Numbered from the stretch's first letter, positions 25,403 through 34,967 are shown. The stretch is 64,000 nt of DNA from a bacterium (GCA_020444265.1 JAHLLH010000001.1:558001-622000), one strand, 5' to 3'. Made by a program: numbers and translations. Notes: generated from the letters alone by a model not told the origin.

Positions 25403-26861
25403 AACTTTTCTCCAACTTTGGCGTATTGCCACCGACCCACCCCAGGTAGCCGTTTGTTTCAAAAGCATGCACAATTCGCTTGATCCAGCGCTTCTCTTTA
25501 TCCCCCAACATCATCCAGCGCATGGATGCTTCATTTCCCACATCACTCAGGAGTGCTGCTGCCCCGCTTGCATTCCCCAACTGACCAGACCCCGCTTTGT
25601 GGGATTCCCCGGTCGGGACAGTGTCCGTCCGGATAAGGGACTCGAGGAGAGGGAGCCATCGTTGCCCTGCACCGAACTGAAGGCGCTTTTCGCTGGAGAC
25701 GTATCCGTACCGGATACCCAGAGATGAAGGTCTGGCCACCAACAAATCGAAGGCATTGAACTGATCGTCATCTTCGTTTACCTCTCTTCCTGGGTCGGCC
25801 AGTTTTACAGCCAATTCCGCGACCTGCTCCATCGACAATTCATTCGCATTCCCTACTGGATCATCTTCGTTCTGCTGCAAGGATCTTTTGTGAACCAACG
25901 CTACCGCACCACTACGATAAGGCCCTGTTTCAACTGGATTAGCCCCGCCAAAGAACAGGCCTAGCTGCCTTGCCCTGGTTGCCGCTGCAAGCTGCAATGT
26001 CCCCGTATCGCTCGAAATCAGCACATTGACCGCGTCAAGAATCGCGGGGAGCTCTTCAAAGCTTGTCTGCCCCACGAGATTGCGGATACGCCGATCCCCA
26101 TGCGGCAGGGCTTCCAGTATTTTCCATGCATCCGGTCTATCTGCTGGAGAACCGATGAGGTCCACTCGTTTTGCGCCACGTTTCAACAGGCTGTTCACCA
26201 ACTCGGCAAGCTTTTCCGCATGAAGTCGTCTTCCTGCCGCTCCAGCACCAATGTTTACAGCGTAAACGCTATCTGTGTCAGGAGTTCGAGCTTGCTCACC
26301 ACTATGTTTTGCAAAGGGTGTGCCCACATCTCTTCTGAGAGCCGGAGCAGACAGCGGATATCTGTCCGGTCCGTATGCCGCCCAAACTTCAACGAGATGC
26401 AACGGGTTCAATCGTCGATCAGACAAGGCATGATTCAGGTAGAGATGAGGGGCGGGCAATTGCTGTGCACCAAAAGGGCCATCATGCTGATCTGCATCGA
26501 TGGCCTTCGCGATCAAGGCAGGAACATCGCCTTGATTCAGGAGCAAAACCTTGTCTGCTACCGCCGCATCCATCCAGGGACCAGCCCATGCTTTCATTAC
26601 CTGAAGGTTTTCAGCTAACGAATGACTAGCATTGGGAAGAGGTGGACGAGACAGATCGACCCCGACTACTCTATCCACACCTTCAAGCATACGTGCTACC
26701 CGAACCACCCGCCGATCAACAACGAGTGTCAGTTCAGCAGCAGTTGATTGAAGATTCTGCAGTAATGGGGATGTTTGGATGAGGTCGCCAAAACGAGCGA
26801 GTTGGACGACCGTAAGACGGCCTCCAACTCCTCCTTCCTGATTCATCCGATGGACTTTCAT
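25392..26861 (-). CDS. Divergent glycosyltransferase family 9 protein
   Basis: A 489-residue GT9-like protein. The N-terminus has VVQLARFGDLIQTSPLLQNL, the second lobe AVNIGAGAAGRRL, and the donor-site region ISSDTGTLQLAAAT. In active GT9 enzymes the last motif is usually DTGxxHxA; here the His is Gln, so donor binding may be altered. The last ~100 residues are a variable tail with no recognised domain. Start ATG at 26861 forms a TGATG overlap with the preceding stop; an internal ATG at 26846 is an alternative. Likely acts in flagellin glycosylation, with or without catalytic activity. Confidence 0.8.
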   Translation of the reverse strand: MKVHRMNQEGGVGGRLTVVQLARFGDLIQTSPLLQNLQSTAAELTLVVDRRVVRVARMLEGVDRVVGVDLSRPPLPNASHSLAENLQVMKAWAGPWMDAAVADKVLLLNQGDVPALIAKAIDADQHDGPFGAQQLPAPHLYLNHALSDRRLNPLHLVEVWAAYGPDRYPLSAPALRRDVGTPFAKHSGEQARTPDTDSVYAVNIGAGAAGRRLHAEKLAELVNSLLKRGAKRVDLIGSPADRPDAWKILEALPHGDRRIRNLVGQTSFEELPAILDAVNVLISSDTGTLQLAAATRARQLGLFFGGANPVETGPYRSGAVALVHKRSLQQNEDDPVGNANELSMEQVAELAVKLADPGREVNEDDDQFNAFDLLVARPSSLGIRYGYVSSEKRLQFGAGQRWLPLLESLIRTDTVPTGESHKAGSGQLGNASGAAALLSDVGNEASMRWMMLGDKEKRWIKRIVHAFETNGYLGWVGGNTPKLEKSYDA

Positions 26862-29800
26862 CAGGAAACGCTCGGTTCACCGGGCAGGTGGGCAAGCAAC
26901 TCCCTGGCGCCCTTGTGCTCCGGTTTTGTTTCCAGGACACGCACAGCTTCTACCCTCGCGCGGTCTGTTTCACGTTTCCCAAACAGGACCGCTGCAAGGT
27001 GAAATCGCGCTTCAAAATCCTCGGGATGAATGGCGAGATAACGTTCCAGCGGTGGTTCAGCTTGGGACATCTCTTCTGCTTGAACCGCAGCTGCAACCAA
27101 CCCGACAATCGCAGGACGATAGCCGGGGTCAAGCTCGGAAGCTTTAACGAAGGAACCGAGGGCCTCTACCGTATTGCCCCGCCGAAGTTCGACATTCCCC
27201 TTCCCCAGGTGGCCACGCATATTCCCCGGATTCAGCTCGACAACCTTGCTGAAGATCTGGTCCGCTGCATCCAGCTCATCTTTCACAAGGTGGTACGTAC
27301 CGATACCTATCCAGGCACGTTCCGCGCTCGGGTCATCACTCACTGCTTTTCGGTAGCAGGAGTAAGCCTCATCCGTCTTGTTCAGGCGGAAGCGAGCGTC
27401 CCCAAGCAACGTCCAGTACATGACACGACTATGCACGTTTCCGTTGACCTGCTGACGCGCCTTGATAAGTGAATCTTCAGCAACATCAAAGCGGCCATCT
27501 TTGATCAACGTCTCCGCTTTAGAAAGGAGCTCATTTAGTGTGGGTGTCTTGTTGGAAGCGATATTATCAGACGACACATCTCCTGACCCACTGCTATGAG
27601 CGTTCATGTCGGACTCCTCCCCACGTTTGCGGGACGGTACAGATCGACCCATCGGGATAGTGCGTGACGTGCCTTCACTTTCTTCAACATTATACCCGTC
27701 AAGGCGTGTGTAGGCCTGAAGATCGGGTTTCACTTTCCCGATATGCAGGGTAGACCATTCATCTGGAACGGTCTCAAGCGAACGTTCACGAAGCAGTGTT
27801 CCACGTGCTGATGGTTCGTAGGCAACACGGCACCCCTTGTACCGAGCCCGGAGCGAAAGGTCCACGAAGCTGAATGCTTCAGGAACGTTCGGATCAAATC
27901 CACCGACACGATCCCACCAACTCCTTTTTAACAAAGCGAAATCCCCATCCACAGCCTGGAACAGGCGTCGCTGATAGAGGGACTTGAGTAGGGCCGTTTT
28001 TCCGTAATGCAGACGTACTGGCTCACCTTTTTGATTGAACGCAATGCCTGCATGGTCCACCTTTCCCGATTCCTGCTGAAGGAAACTACCGACAATGCCG
28101 GCGCTCTCCTCGGATGCAGCGTGAACCAGGGCTGGCAGCCATCCCGCATGTACTTCAACTGCGGTATCCAGCGTAACCAGATAGCGTCCCTGAGCTTTTT
28201 CTACTGCCAACGCAAGCTGGTCCGGCCTGACCAATTGCTGTTCGGTTTCGATCAGCAAAACACCAAGCCGATCCAATGCTGCACCCAACTCTTTCGCCAG
28301 GGTAGGTTCGAGGACGGCAATGACCTCGAAAGGAATGGTTTCGGTGTTTTCAATCACCGACTGCATAGTCCTAAGGAAGACATCCTGTTCTGTCTGACCT
28401 GTCAGTAGCACACTCGCAACCGGCTGGTTGTTGGTTCGTGCCTCTGCATAGACTTCCGCACGTCGTTCGTCGAGGATCACCTTCCTGCGCTTCCGCTCCT
28501 CTGGACTGCGGGACGGGATGGAACGATAAAAGGCTGGCATCTCTTCCAATAGGGCGAGGTCCGGTTGCAGATCATGGGCTCCCGCATCCGTTGCATCATG
28601 GTCAGGGTGAATTACCTCGCTCCAGGTGCGGTCCAACAGATTTTCTGCAATCAACGGCCACCAAGGGCGATTTCCCCGCCAGTTGGATGCTCTCGATCGA
28701 CGGCTAAGCACTGCTCGCTGAATCAGAAGATGTTCTGGGCGAATGGTAGGCTGTACACGGAGGTCCCCCATCGCCTTTGACACTTGACCGTTGTAGGCAG
28801 ACATATGGATCACCTCAGCGTCTGCAGAGGCGACGATCATACTTTGCAGGGTATCTTCAACAGGCTGGACACCTGCCGGTATGATCCATATCCAATCTGA
28901 AGTTGCCGCATCGAGAGCCAACGAAAGACGTCTGCCGGATGATGCACTGACTGGGACCTGGATTAAGGTGATTGTTTCTTGTTCTGGGACCGGAGATAGG
29001 ACTAGAGTGTTGTCAGCTACAACAATAATCTCGCACTGGTTTACCGCCTGGCGCCGTACCGCTGCTAATGTCGCTTCTACTGGCTTGCTATCCTCAAGCT
29101 GTACAATCAGCACGCTTACCTGCGGCTGCTCCTCATGGCCAGGTTGTAGCGAAGGAAGTTCTTCGACGATCAGCGCATCTGTCTTTGTCGTTTCTTGAGC
29201 TGATTCAATTGGTTTAACTGCCTCTTCTACCGGTGCGGTTTTGTTCGGTACGTTTGCATGGTCGGCTGCCTCATCTATCTGCAATAGGCGCGCTCCCAAT
29301 TCAATCCGGTGCTTGAGGGCGATAGTCGTCAGCTTGGTAGCATCTTCCGCTTCCACCGATTTCAGATAGAGCTGATTTGCCGTTTCTCGCTTTCCCATCT
29401 TTTCGAGGATAATTCCAGCTCGTGCCAGATATTCTACTGGCTGTCCTTCTGTCCAATCTGCCGTATCAGTCAGTCCGAAACTTTCGAGCTGCGAATTCAC
29501 GATATCCGCCGTACCCACATCCTGAGTCACCATACTCAGGTCTGCCAGGGCTAGTAAACCGTGTAACTGATTACCAATATCATCGCTCCATATCATACCG
29601 CGATCCAACACGGAGCGAGCACGCATCATGCCAGCATCAATGACCTGGGGGTCCTGCAGTGCCAGTCCTGCGAGGACAAGAGAGCGAGCGAGACGCAGTT
29701 CCAACTCCACAGGCTGCAATCGTGCCTGATCCCGTAGCACTCGAACGGTTCGGCGCAGCAGATCGTCAACGTCTTTCACCTCGACGGTACGCAACTTTAA

Positions 29801-30055
29801 CCCTGTAAACGCTTCGAGGGCGATAATTGTCTGGTAAGGATCATCCCAACCGCCATCACTATCACGTCCCTCAAGCAAGGTATTTGCAATCAGGAGGGCG
29901 GATTGAATTTCACCACGCTCAGCAAGGGTCGGCAGGGCAAATGATGTTGCAAGAATGGATGGAGTACCACTGGAATCGTCCACTACAAGGTGGTCCGAAC
30001 CAATCCTGCTGATCAGTTCACGCACATCATCCTGTACTATCTGCGAGTGGTTCAT
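26861..30055 (-). CDS. Large double GT2-like glycosyltransferase with C-terminal TPRs
   Basis: A 1064-residue protein. Residues 1-300 are helical repeats. A first GT2-like domain follows (QPQVSVLIVQLEDSKPVEATL, IIVVADNTLVLS, WIIPAGVQ) with no visible DxD. A second GT2-like domain (ASVLLTGQTEQDVFLRTMQSV, VTLDTAVEVHAGWL, AVDGDFALLKRSWWDRVGGFD) has LDTA where LDxD is expected. After a Ser/Gly-rich linker, about six TPR units occupy the last ~190 residues. TPRs fused to glycosyltransferases can present protein substrates, as in O-GlcNAc transferases. The ATG at 30055, eight bases after flgL with a GGTGGG ribosome site, is used; the longer frame runs into flgL. Confidence 0.78.
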   Translation of the reverse strand: MNHSQIVQDDVRELISRIGSDHLVVDDSSGTPSILATSFALPTLAERGEIQSALLIANTLLEGRDSDGGWDDPYQTIIALEAFTGLKLRTVEVKDVDDLLRRTVRVLRDQARLQPVELELRLARSLVLAGLALQDPQVIDAGMMRARSVLDRGMIWSDDIGNQLHGLLALADLSMVTQDVGTADIVNSQLESFGLTDTADWTEGQPVEYLARAGIILEKMGKRETANQLYLKSVEAEDATKLTTIALKHRIELGARLLQIDEAADHANVPNKTAPVEEAVKPIESAQETTKTDALIVEELPSLQPGHEEQPQVSVLIVQLEDSKPVEATLAAVRRQAVNQCEIIVVADNTLVLSPVPEQETITLIQVPVSASSGRRLSLALDAATSDWIWIIPAGVQPVEDTLQSMIVASADAEVIHMSAYNGQVSKAMGDLRVQPTIRPEHLLIQRAVLSRRSRASNWRGNRPWWPLIAENLLDRTWSEVIHPDHDATDAGAHDLQPDLALLEEMPAFYRSIPSRSPEERKRRKVILDERRAEVYAEARTNNQPVASVLLTGQTEQDVFLRTMQSVIENTETIPFEVIAVLEPTLAKELGAALDRLGVLLIETEQQLVRPDQLALAVEKAQGRYLVTLDTAVEVHAGWLPALVHAASEESAGIVGSFLQQESGKVDHAGIAFNQKGEPVRLHYGKTALLKSLYQRRLFQAVDGDFALLKRSWWDRVGGFDPNVPEAFSFVDLSLRARYKGCRVAYEPSARGTLLRERSLETVPDEWSTLHIGKVKPDLQAYTRLDGYNVEESEGTSRTIPMGRSVPSRKRGEESDMNAHSSGSGDVSSDNIASNKTPTLNELLSKAETLIKDGRFDVAEDSLIKARQQVNGNVHSRVMYWTLLGDARFRLNKTDEAYSCYRKAVSDDPSAERAWIGIGTYHLVKDELDAADQIFSKVVELNPGNMRGHLGKGNVELRRGNTVEALGSFVKASELDPGYRPAIVGLVAAAVQAEEMSQAEPPLERYLAIHPEDFEARFHLAAVLFGKRETDRARVEAVRVLETKPEHKGARELLAHLPGEPSVS

Positions 30056-30063
30056 GACCCACC

Positions 30064-31071
30064 TTATCCGATGAAGTTCACAAGACTTGACTGCAACACC
30101 TGACCACCGATAGACATCGCTTGCTGTAGTGCGATCATCTGCATCTGGTATTTCGATATCCATTCGGTCATATCTGCATCCTGGGTCTGGCTCATGTGTT
30201 CGTCTTCGAGGATTTTTAAGTCAATATGACGATCTTCGCTGTCCATGAGACGTCGAGTGGCACTCCCCACTTCTGTCAGTTTAGTGCGTACCCGTTCCGA
30301 TGCTTCATCCACCAAATCAAGCGTTTCTGCAATCACGGCGGCTGAATCATATTGGGGACGAGAATAAACTGGATCGCCAGGAACTGGTGGCACTGCGGGG
30401 GGATCCTGTTCGATGTCGTTTTCGATCCCATCTTCGAGGGCATCGCGAAGATTGATAAGCATCTGGAAGACATCGCCATCGTCTCCCGGATCACCAGTTT
30501 GGAATACTTCCGTTCCAAGGACGTTGATCTGGACCTGTTCACCGTCGGCCGATAGACGATAGATTTTTCCATCCATGTTATCGGGTAAGTCCTGGACGCC
30601 AATTGTCTCCCCCGTCGCAGGATCACTGATCGTTCGATAGGGTGAATCCTGAGTATTAAACCCACCGAAGATGTACTGATCCTCATGACGCGAGTTGGCG
30701 ATACTCACCATCTCGTGCATAATCTGGTCAATCCGTGTCGCGATGGACCCTCTATCCGCATCGGTAGTCGATCCGTTGGAAGCCTGTAGCGTAAGAGTCC
30801 TGACCTCTTTCAGCAGGTCGTCAGCCTGCGTAAGCTGAGTCTCAGCGTAACTGAGGCGAGCGATACCATCATCAATATTCTTCTGGTACTGATCACGTCG
30901 TTCGCCCTGGCTTCGGAGCAGCATGATCCTTCGCGCGGCGGCAGTATCATCGGATGGTTTTTCAATCTGCTTGCCCGTACTCAACACCTTCTGCGAAATG
31001 AATACATCATTTTGCAGACGATTGAGGTCAATCAGGAGCTGATTCTGTTTTATCTGGTTGGTGATCCTCAT
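30064..31071 (-). CDS. flgL: Hook-filament junction protein FlgL (HAP3)
   Basis: A 335-residue flagellin-like protein. The N-terminus MRITNQIKQNQLLIDLNRLQ and the GKQIEKPSDDTAAARRIM segment are typical of FlgL, as is the EDQYIFGGFNTQDSPY motif. The C-terminus (YQMQMIALQQAMSIGGQVLQSSLVNFIG) pairs with it to form the D0/D1 coiled coil. It is secreted and forms the second junction layer between hook and filament. It follows flgK by 15 bases and immediately precedes the glycosyltransferase island. Confidence 0.95.
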   Translation of the reverse strand: MRITNQIKQNQLLIDLNRLQNDVFISQKVLSTGKQIEKPSDDTAAARRIMLLRSQGERRDQYQKNIDDGIARLSYAETQLTQADDLLKEVRTLTLQASNGSTTDADRGSIATRIDQIMHEMVSIANSRHEDQYIFGGFNTQDSPYRTISDPATGETIGVQDLPDNMDGKIYRLSADGEQVQINVLGTEVFQTGDPGDDGDVFQMLINLRDALEDGIENDIEQDPPAVPPVPGDPVYSRPQYDSAAVIAETLDLVDEASERVRTKLTEVGSATRRLMDSEDRHIDLKILEDEHMSQTQDADMTEWISKYQMQMIALQQAMSIGGQVLQSSLVNFIG

Positions 31072-31086
31072 GCCTCAGCTCTCCGT

Positions 31087-32502
31087 TTACGCGAATCCGT
31101 TCGAGATCAGGCGCATCATTTCGTTGACCGTATTCGCGACCTTTGAAGCAGCCGTAAACGCATACTGGATGGTGATCATGTCCGCCATCTCTTCATCCAG
31201 GCTGACCCCGGTATACTGCTGCTGCCAGTTTTCAGCTTGCTGTAAACTGAGTTCAGCTGACTCAGCGTAGGTTGCAGCTTTCCCAGCTTCCGTGCCGATG
31301 GTGGTAACAATGGATTGGTAGTAATCACTCATCGTTGACTGGCCATTATTCATCAGCTCGTCGAACTGAAGATTATAGATATCATGCGCCAAGCCTGAAT
31401 CACCCGTGGCACTGGTCCTGGATGCGGCAATCTTTTCCGGGCTCGTTTCGAGGGTGGAATTCACAATGAGTGATTGTGCACCATCCACATCATCTCGGAA
31501 GAAGAGATTTCCGGTCGTACCGTCCCTCGCAACCCCTTGTTCATGAAGGGCATTCACCTGGTCGCGCAACGTGTTTGCGAAGGTGTCCATTTTGGCAAGC
31601 GCATCGTTGATCAAGGCGCGTGAATCGTAATCGCCCTTCAATTCACCGCTGGCCAGTTGCAACTCGTTCCCCGTGTCCGCCCAGACAAGATTCCCGCCTG
31701 ATTTCCCAAGGGTTCCCGTACGATCAGTCTCCCATTCTACCATGCGGGTCTCGTTACGCATCACCAACGCTTCGTTCCCGAGAAAGACAGTGACACTCCC
31801 ATTATCCTCTTCTTGGATCGTGATGTTTGCGATGGAGGAGAGTTCTTTAACGAGCTGATCGCGCTGATCCATCAGGTCGTTCGGCTGCTGTTTTCTGCTG
31901 ACGACGGTGTAGATCTGCTCATTCAGTCCAGCGATCCGTGTCGCCAGATCGTTGATCCGGGCGCCACCTTCCTGCATATGCATATTGATCTCGGTACGAA
32001 TATTGTCGAGTCGTGAATACGATGAATGCAGTGCGTACCCAAGATCCTTTGCCTTTCCGACCAGGTTGACTCGACTGGAAGAACTATCTACATCATTCGC
32101 CAGATCTTCCCACGCATTAAAGAATTCATCGAGCGCGGTTGTAACCCCCGAGTCTCCGAGTTCATTCATGACCTCTTCAACACGAGCCAGCATGTCGTTC
32201 TGCATGGTCCAACGGCCCAGCTCGCCTGATTCTGTCCGTTCCTGGCGAGTAAGGAAAGAGTGGTAGGCACGTTCCACACTTTGAACGTCCACCCCGCTAC
32301 CGTTCATACCATTGATGTCCGGCAACGCATCCCGTGTCTCGAAAATGGCGCGCTGACGGTGATATCCTTCGGTGTTGACGTTGGCGACGTTGTGACTGAC
32401 AGTATTCAACGCCTGCTGCTGAGCGAGCAGAGCATCCCTGGCCATCTTCAACTGAGAGGCTAGCGAACTGGATGATGTTCCGACGGTTCGGAAAGTCGAC
32501 AT
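31087..32502 (-). CDS. flgK: Hook-filament junction protein FlgK (HAP1)
   Basis: A 471-residue secreted axial protein. The N-terminal helix region holds ALNTVSHNVANVNTEGYHRQR, the flagellar rod/hook signature, and the C-terminus (DEEMADMITIQYAFTAASKV, NEMMRLIS) is the matching Flg_bbr_C helix. It forms the first junction layer on the hook tip. The ATG at 32502 is used because GAGG lies six bases upstream; a longer reading overlaps flgN. Order flgN-flgK-flgL is standard. Confidence 0.95.
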   Translation of the reverse strand: MSTFRTVGTSSSSLASQLKMARDALLAQQQALNTVSHNVANVNTEGYHRQRAIFETRDALPDINGMNGSGVDVQSVERAYHSFLTRQERTESGELGRWTMQNDMLARVEEVMNELGDSGVTTALDEFFNAWEDLANDVDSSSSRVNLVGKAKDLGYALHSSYSRLDNIRTEINMHMQEGGARINDLATRIAGLNEQIYTVVSRKQQPNDLMDQRDQLVKELSSIANITIQEEDNGSVTVFLGNEALVMRNETRMVEWETDRTGTLGKSGGNLVWADTGNELQLASGELKGDYDSRALINDALAKMDTFANTLRDQVNALHEQGVARDGTTGNLFFRDDVDGAQSLIVNSTLETSPEKIAASRTSATGDSGLAHDIYNLQFDELMNNGQSTMSDYYQSIVTTIGTEAGKAATYAESAELSLQQAENWQQQYTGVSLDEEMADMITIQYAFTAASKVANTVNEMMRLISNGFA

Positions 32503-32509
32503 AGCAGCC

Positions 32510-33013
32510 TCAGAGCGTCTTGTTAACAATCATGGACCGGCGATCCTGGCCACTGAGCTTGCCGGTCTGTTCGTAGACAACATCCCGCAGATTCTCGTCA
32601 ATCAGCAGATCGATGGAACGCTGGGACACATTCAACGAACGCTTAATCAGGTATTGGTTGACCTGGTTCGCCCGTTTGATCCGCTCGACAAGCTGGCTCA
32701 TGCTGCGCTTCGCCGTTTGCAATTCCGAGGAAACTTGCCCCAGGCTCATTTCAACAAGCCGTGTCAGGGTCAGTTCATTTTCCTCAACCTGCATGCCACG
32801 GGCTATCTGGTTGACCAGCTTGATCCGCTCCCCTTCGAGCGTCTTAATCTCCTGGATCAGCTCTTCCTGCTGAAGGACCGATTGGTCAAACTCCTCAACC
32901 TTGTTCTGAACAAGCAGTTGCTTCTGCGATTCGAGCAGATCGAGAAAGTCTCGAAGCAAGCCTTCTTCACGCTTGATCACGCTAACCAGGTTGGTGATGA
33001 GTTCCTGCTCCAT
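32510..33013 (-). CDS. flgN: FlgN-type export chaperone
   Basis: A 167-residue almost entirely helical protein. Long coiled-coil stretches (LLRDFLDLLESQKQLLVQNK, EFDQSVLQQEELIQEIKTLE) are typical of FlgN, the chaperone that binds FlgK and FlgL before export. It is placed directly upstream of flgK and downstream of flgJ, as in many flagellar operons. Sequence conservation in this family is low, so the call uses fold, length and position together. Confidence 0.85.
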   Translation of the reverse strand: MEQELITNLVSVIKREEGLLRDFLDLLESQKQLLVQNKVEEFDQSVLQQEELIQEIKTLEGERIKLVNQIARGMQVEENELTLTRLVEMSLGQVSSELQTAKRSMSQLVERIKRANQVNQYLIKRSLNVSQRSIDLLIDENLRDVVYEQTGKLSGQDRRSMIVNKTL

Positions 33014-33015
33014 AT

Positions 33016-33867
33016 CTATCCCTCGCTGCTGCTGTCAGGAGTCTGTTTTAGAGCGAGCTGATCGCCGCCAGTTCCGCTTGCTTCTTGCATTCCCTTCATC
33101 TGGGCGAGTTGATCCTTTAGACGCCCATAGATATTCTTCACTCGCTTGACGTAATCCTGAGTCTCCGCATACGGGGGGATCCCCCCGTATTTCCGAACTG
33201 CTCCCGGCCCAGCGTTGTAGGCCGCGAGTGCGTGTTCGAGGGTTCCAAAAGAGTCGATTTGTTGACGGAGGTATTTGGCGCCACCATGAACATTCTGCAC
33301 GGGGTCAAATACATCCTGGACACCCATTTCAGTAGCCGTTGAATCGATCAACTGCATCAATCCTTTTGCGCCGGCATGGGACTCGGCGTTCGGATCACCA
33401 CCTGATTCTTGCTGCATCACAGCAAAGAGCAGCTCAGGTTCGATTTTGTAGGCTTTCGACGCATGATCAACGGCATCGATGTATTTTGCCATCCGCAGGG
33501 GAACAAGTTCAGCGAGGGCCTTTGGTCCGAGCTGCTTGATTCCCTCGCCATCCTCCACATAAGGCTTCCGCCCTTTGTTCTGCATCACCTGGCGATAGAT
33601 CATCTCAGTGATACCCAAGCCACCATTCGTGGCGATCTGGTCTCCGAGCATGTCTTTGAACATGTCCTGGTAGATCTCGCCACCATGGCCTTTCCCGCCG
33701 ATGAAATCCGTACTGCTCAGCATCTCCTTCACGAGTTGGCGTGAGAAGTAGGATTCAAATCCACGTGCGGCCTGGTACGCATCAGGATCGGCAACATTTT
33801 TCGGAATTCGTGCCTTCATCCAGGTCGTACTGACATCCCTTGGGATTTTTGAGGTATCGATACTCAT
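33016..33867 (-). CDS. flgJ: FlgJ rod-binding protein fused to a lytic transglycosylase
   Basis: A 283-residue protein with two domains. Residues ~30-100 are the rod-binding domain (ARGFESYFSRQLVKEMLSST, DMLGDQIATNGGLGITEMI). Residues ~130-260 are a soluble lytic transglycosylase domain: FAVMQQESGGDPNAES, with the catalytic Glu, AGAKGLMQLID and ALAAYNAGPGAVRKYGG. The enteric FlgJ instead carries a glucosaminidase domain. It probably caps the rod and cuts peptidoglycan so that the rod can pass. No signal peptide, so export would be by the flagellar type III system. TGATG overlap with flgI. Confidence 0.92.
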   Translation of the reverse strand: MSIDTSKIPRDVSTTWMKARIPKNVADPDAYQAARGFESYFSRQLVKEMLSSTDFIGGKGHGGEIYQDMFKDMLGDQIATNGGLGITEMIYRQVMQNKGRKPYVEDGEGIKQLGPKALAELVPLRMAKYIDAVDHASKAYKIEPELLFAVMQQESGGDPNAESHAGAKGLMQLIDSTATEMGVQDVFDPVQNVHGGAKYLRQQIDSFGTLEHALAAYNAGPGAVRKYGGIPPYAETQDYVKRVKNIYGRLKDQLAQMKGMQEASGTGGDQLALKQTPDSSSEG

Positions 33868-34967
33868 CAGATAATCACCAGTTCTGCCTGGAGTGCCCCT
33901 GCCTTCTTAAGGGCCTGGAAAATCGCTATGATGTCACGAGGAGTAACCCCCAGGTTGTTCAATGCTCCCGCTACATCCCCCACATTCGCTGACTGTTGAA
34001 TCACCACCACACCTGTTCCCTGTTCCTGCACCTGGACCTGGGTCGAGCGCTGGACATTGGTTTGTCCCTGTGAGAAGGCGTTTGGCTGGCTGACAACAGG
34101 CGTGTTCGTAATCGAAATCGAAAGAGCACCGTGGCTGATCGCGACGCTGGAAAGGCGGACGCCATCGCCGATAATGACCGTCCCGGTACGTTCATTGATC
34201 ACCACACGAGCGTTCACATCTGGTGCAACGAGAACTGTCTCTGTATCACTGATAAGTGCCAGTGGTCCGCCGGGATAGTCTGTCGGAACAGCTACCTGGA
34301 TCGAGACGGGATCGATGGCGGTTGCAATCTGCTGTCCTATCGAAGCATTGATAGCATCTTCGATCCGTTTTGCCGTCGTGAAATCCGCATCAGACAAAGC
34401 ATAGCGGAATTCTTCGATCCCCTCGATTGAGTTTCCCTGATCCACTTCAACAAGGAAACCACCCGGAATACGACCTACTGAAGTAGCATTCTGACGGACA
34501 CTGACCCCTCCGCTTTCAACGGAAAAGCCACCAATGCTCACTGCGCCCTGCGCGATGCCATATACCTGTTCCGCTGGACTGATCAACGGGGTAAGCAACA
34601 GGGTTCCACCTTGTAGCGAACGAGCATCACCCATCGAGGAGACCATCACATCCACAGTTTGCCCAACCTTCGTGAAGGGACTGAGGCTGGCTGTGACCAT
34701 GACAGCGGCAACATTGCGGACTCGAACCCGATTGCTCTCAACCGAGATGCCGAAACGTTCGAGCATATTGGCGAGCGCCTGGTTGGTAAAAATTGACCGC
34801 GGACTGTCGCCTGTACCATCAAGACCGACCACGATGCCGTATCCAACCAATGGCAAATCGTTCAACCCCTCGAGGGTTGTCAGATCCTTCACCCTCGACT
34901 GCGCGCTCCCGTCAAAAGGCAGCGCGACAAGCAGGAGGATGGCAATTGTCATGAGGATGTTCTTCAT
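33867..34967 (-). CDS. flgI: Flagellar P-ring protein FlgI
   Basis: A 366-residue periplasmic protein with an N-terminal signal peptide (hydrophobic core IAILLLVALPF). The start of the mature chain has RVKDLTTLEGLNDLPLVGYG and VGLDGTGDSP, diagnostic for FlgI; the C-terminus has SVEDVVxAL-like GDVAGALNNLGVTPRDIIAI. It forms the peptidoglycan-level bushing around the rod. The ATG at 34967 overlaps the flgH stop (TGATG). Confidence 0.96.
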   Translation of the reverse strand: MKNILMTIAILLLVALPFDGSAQSRVKDLTTLEGLNDLPLVGYGIVVGLDGTGDSPRSIFTNQALANMLERFGISVESNRVRVRNVAAVMVTASLSPFTKVGQTVDVMVSSMGDARSLQGGTLLLTPLISPAEQVYGIAQGAVSIGGFSVESGGVSVRQNATSVGRIPGGFLVEVDQGNSIEGIEEFRYALSDADFTTAKRIEDAINASIGQQIATAIDPVSIQVAVPTDYPGGPLALISDTETVLVAPDVNARVVINERTGTVIIGDGVRLSSVAISHGALSISITNTPVVSQPNAFSQGQTNVQRSTQVQVQEQGTGVVVIQQSANVGDVAGALNNLGVTPRDIIAIFQALKKAGALQAELVII

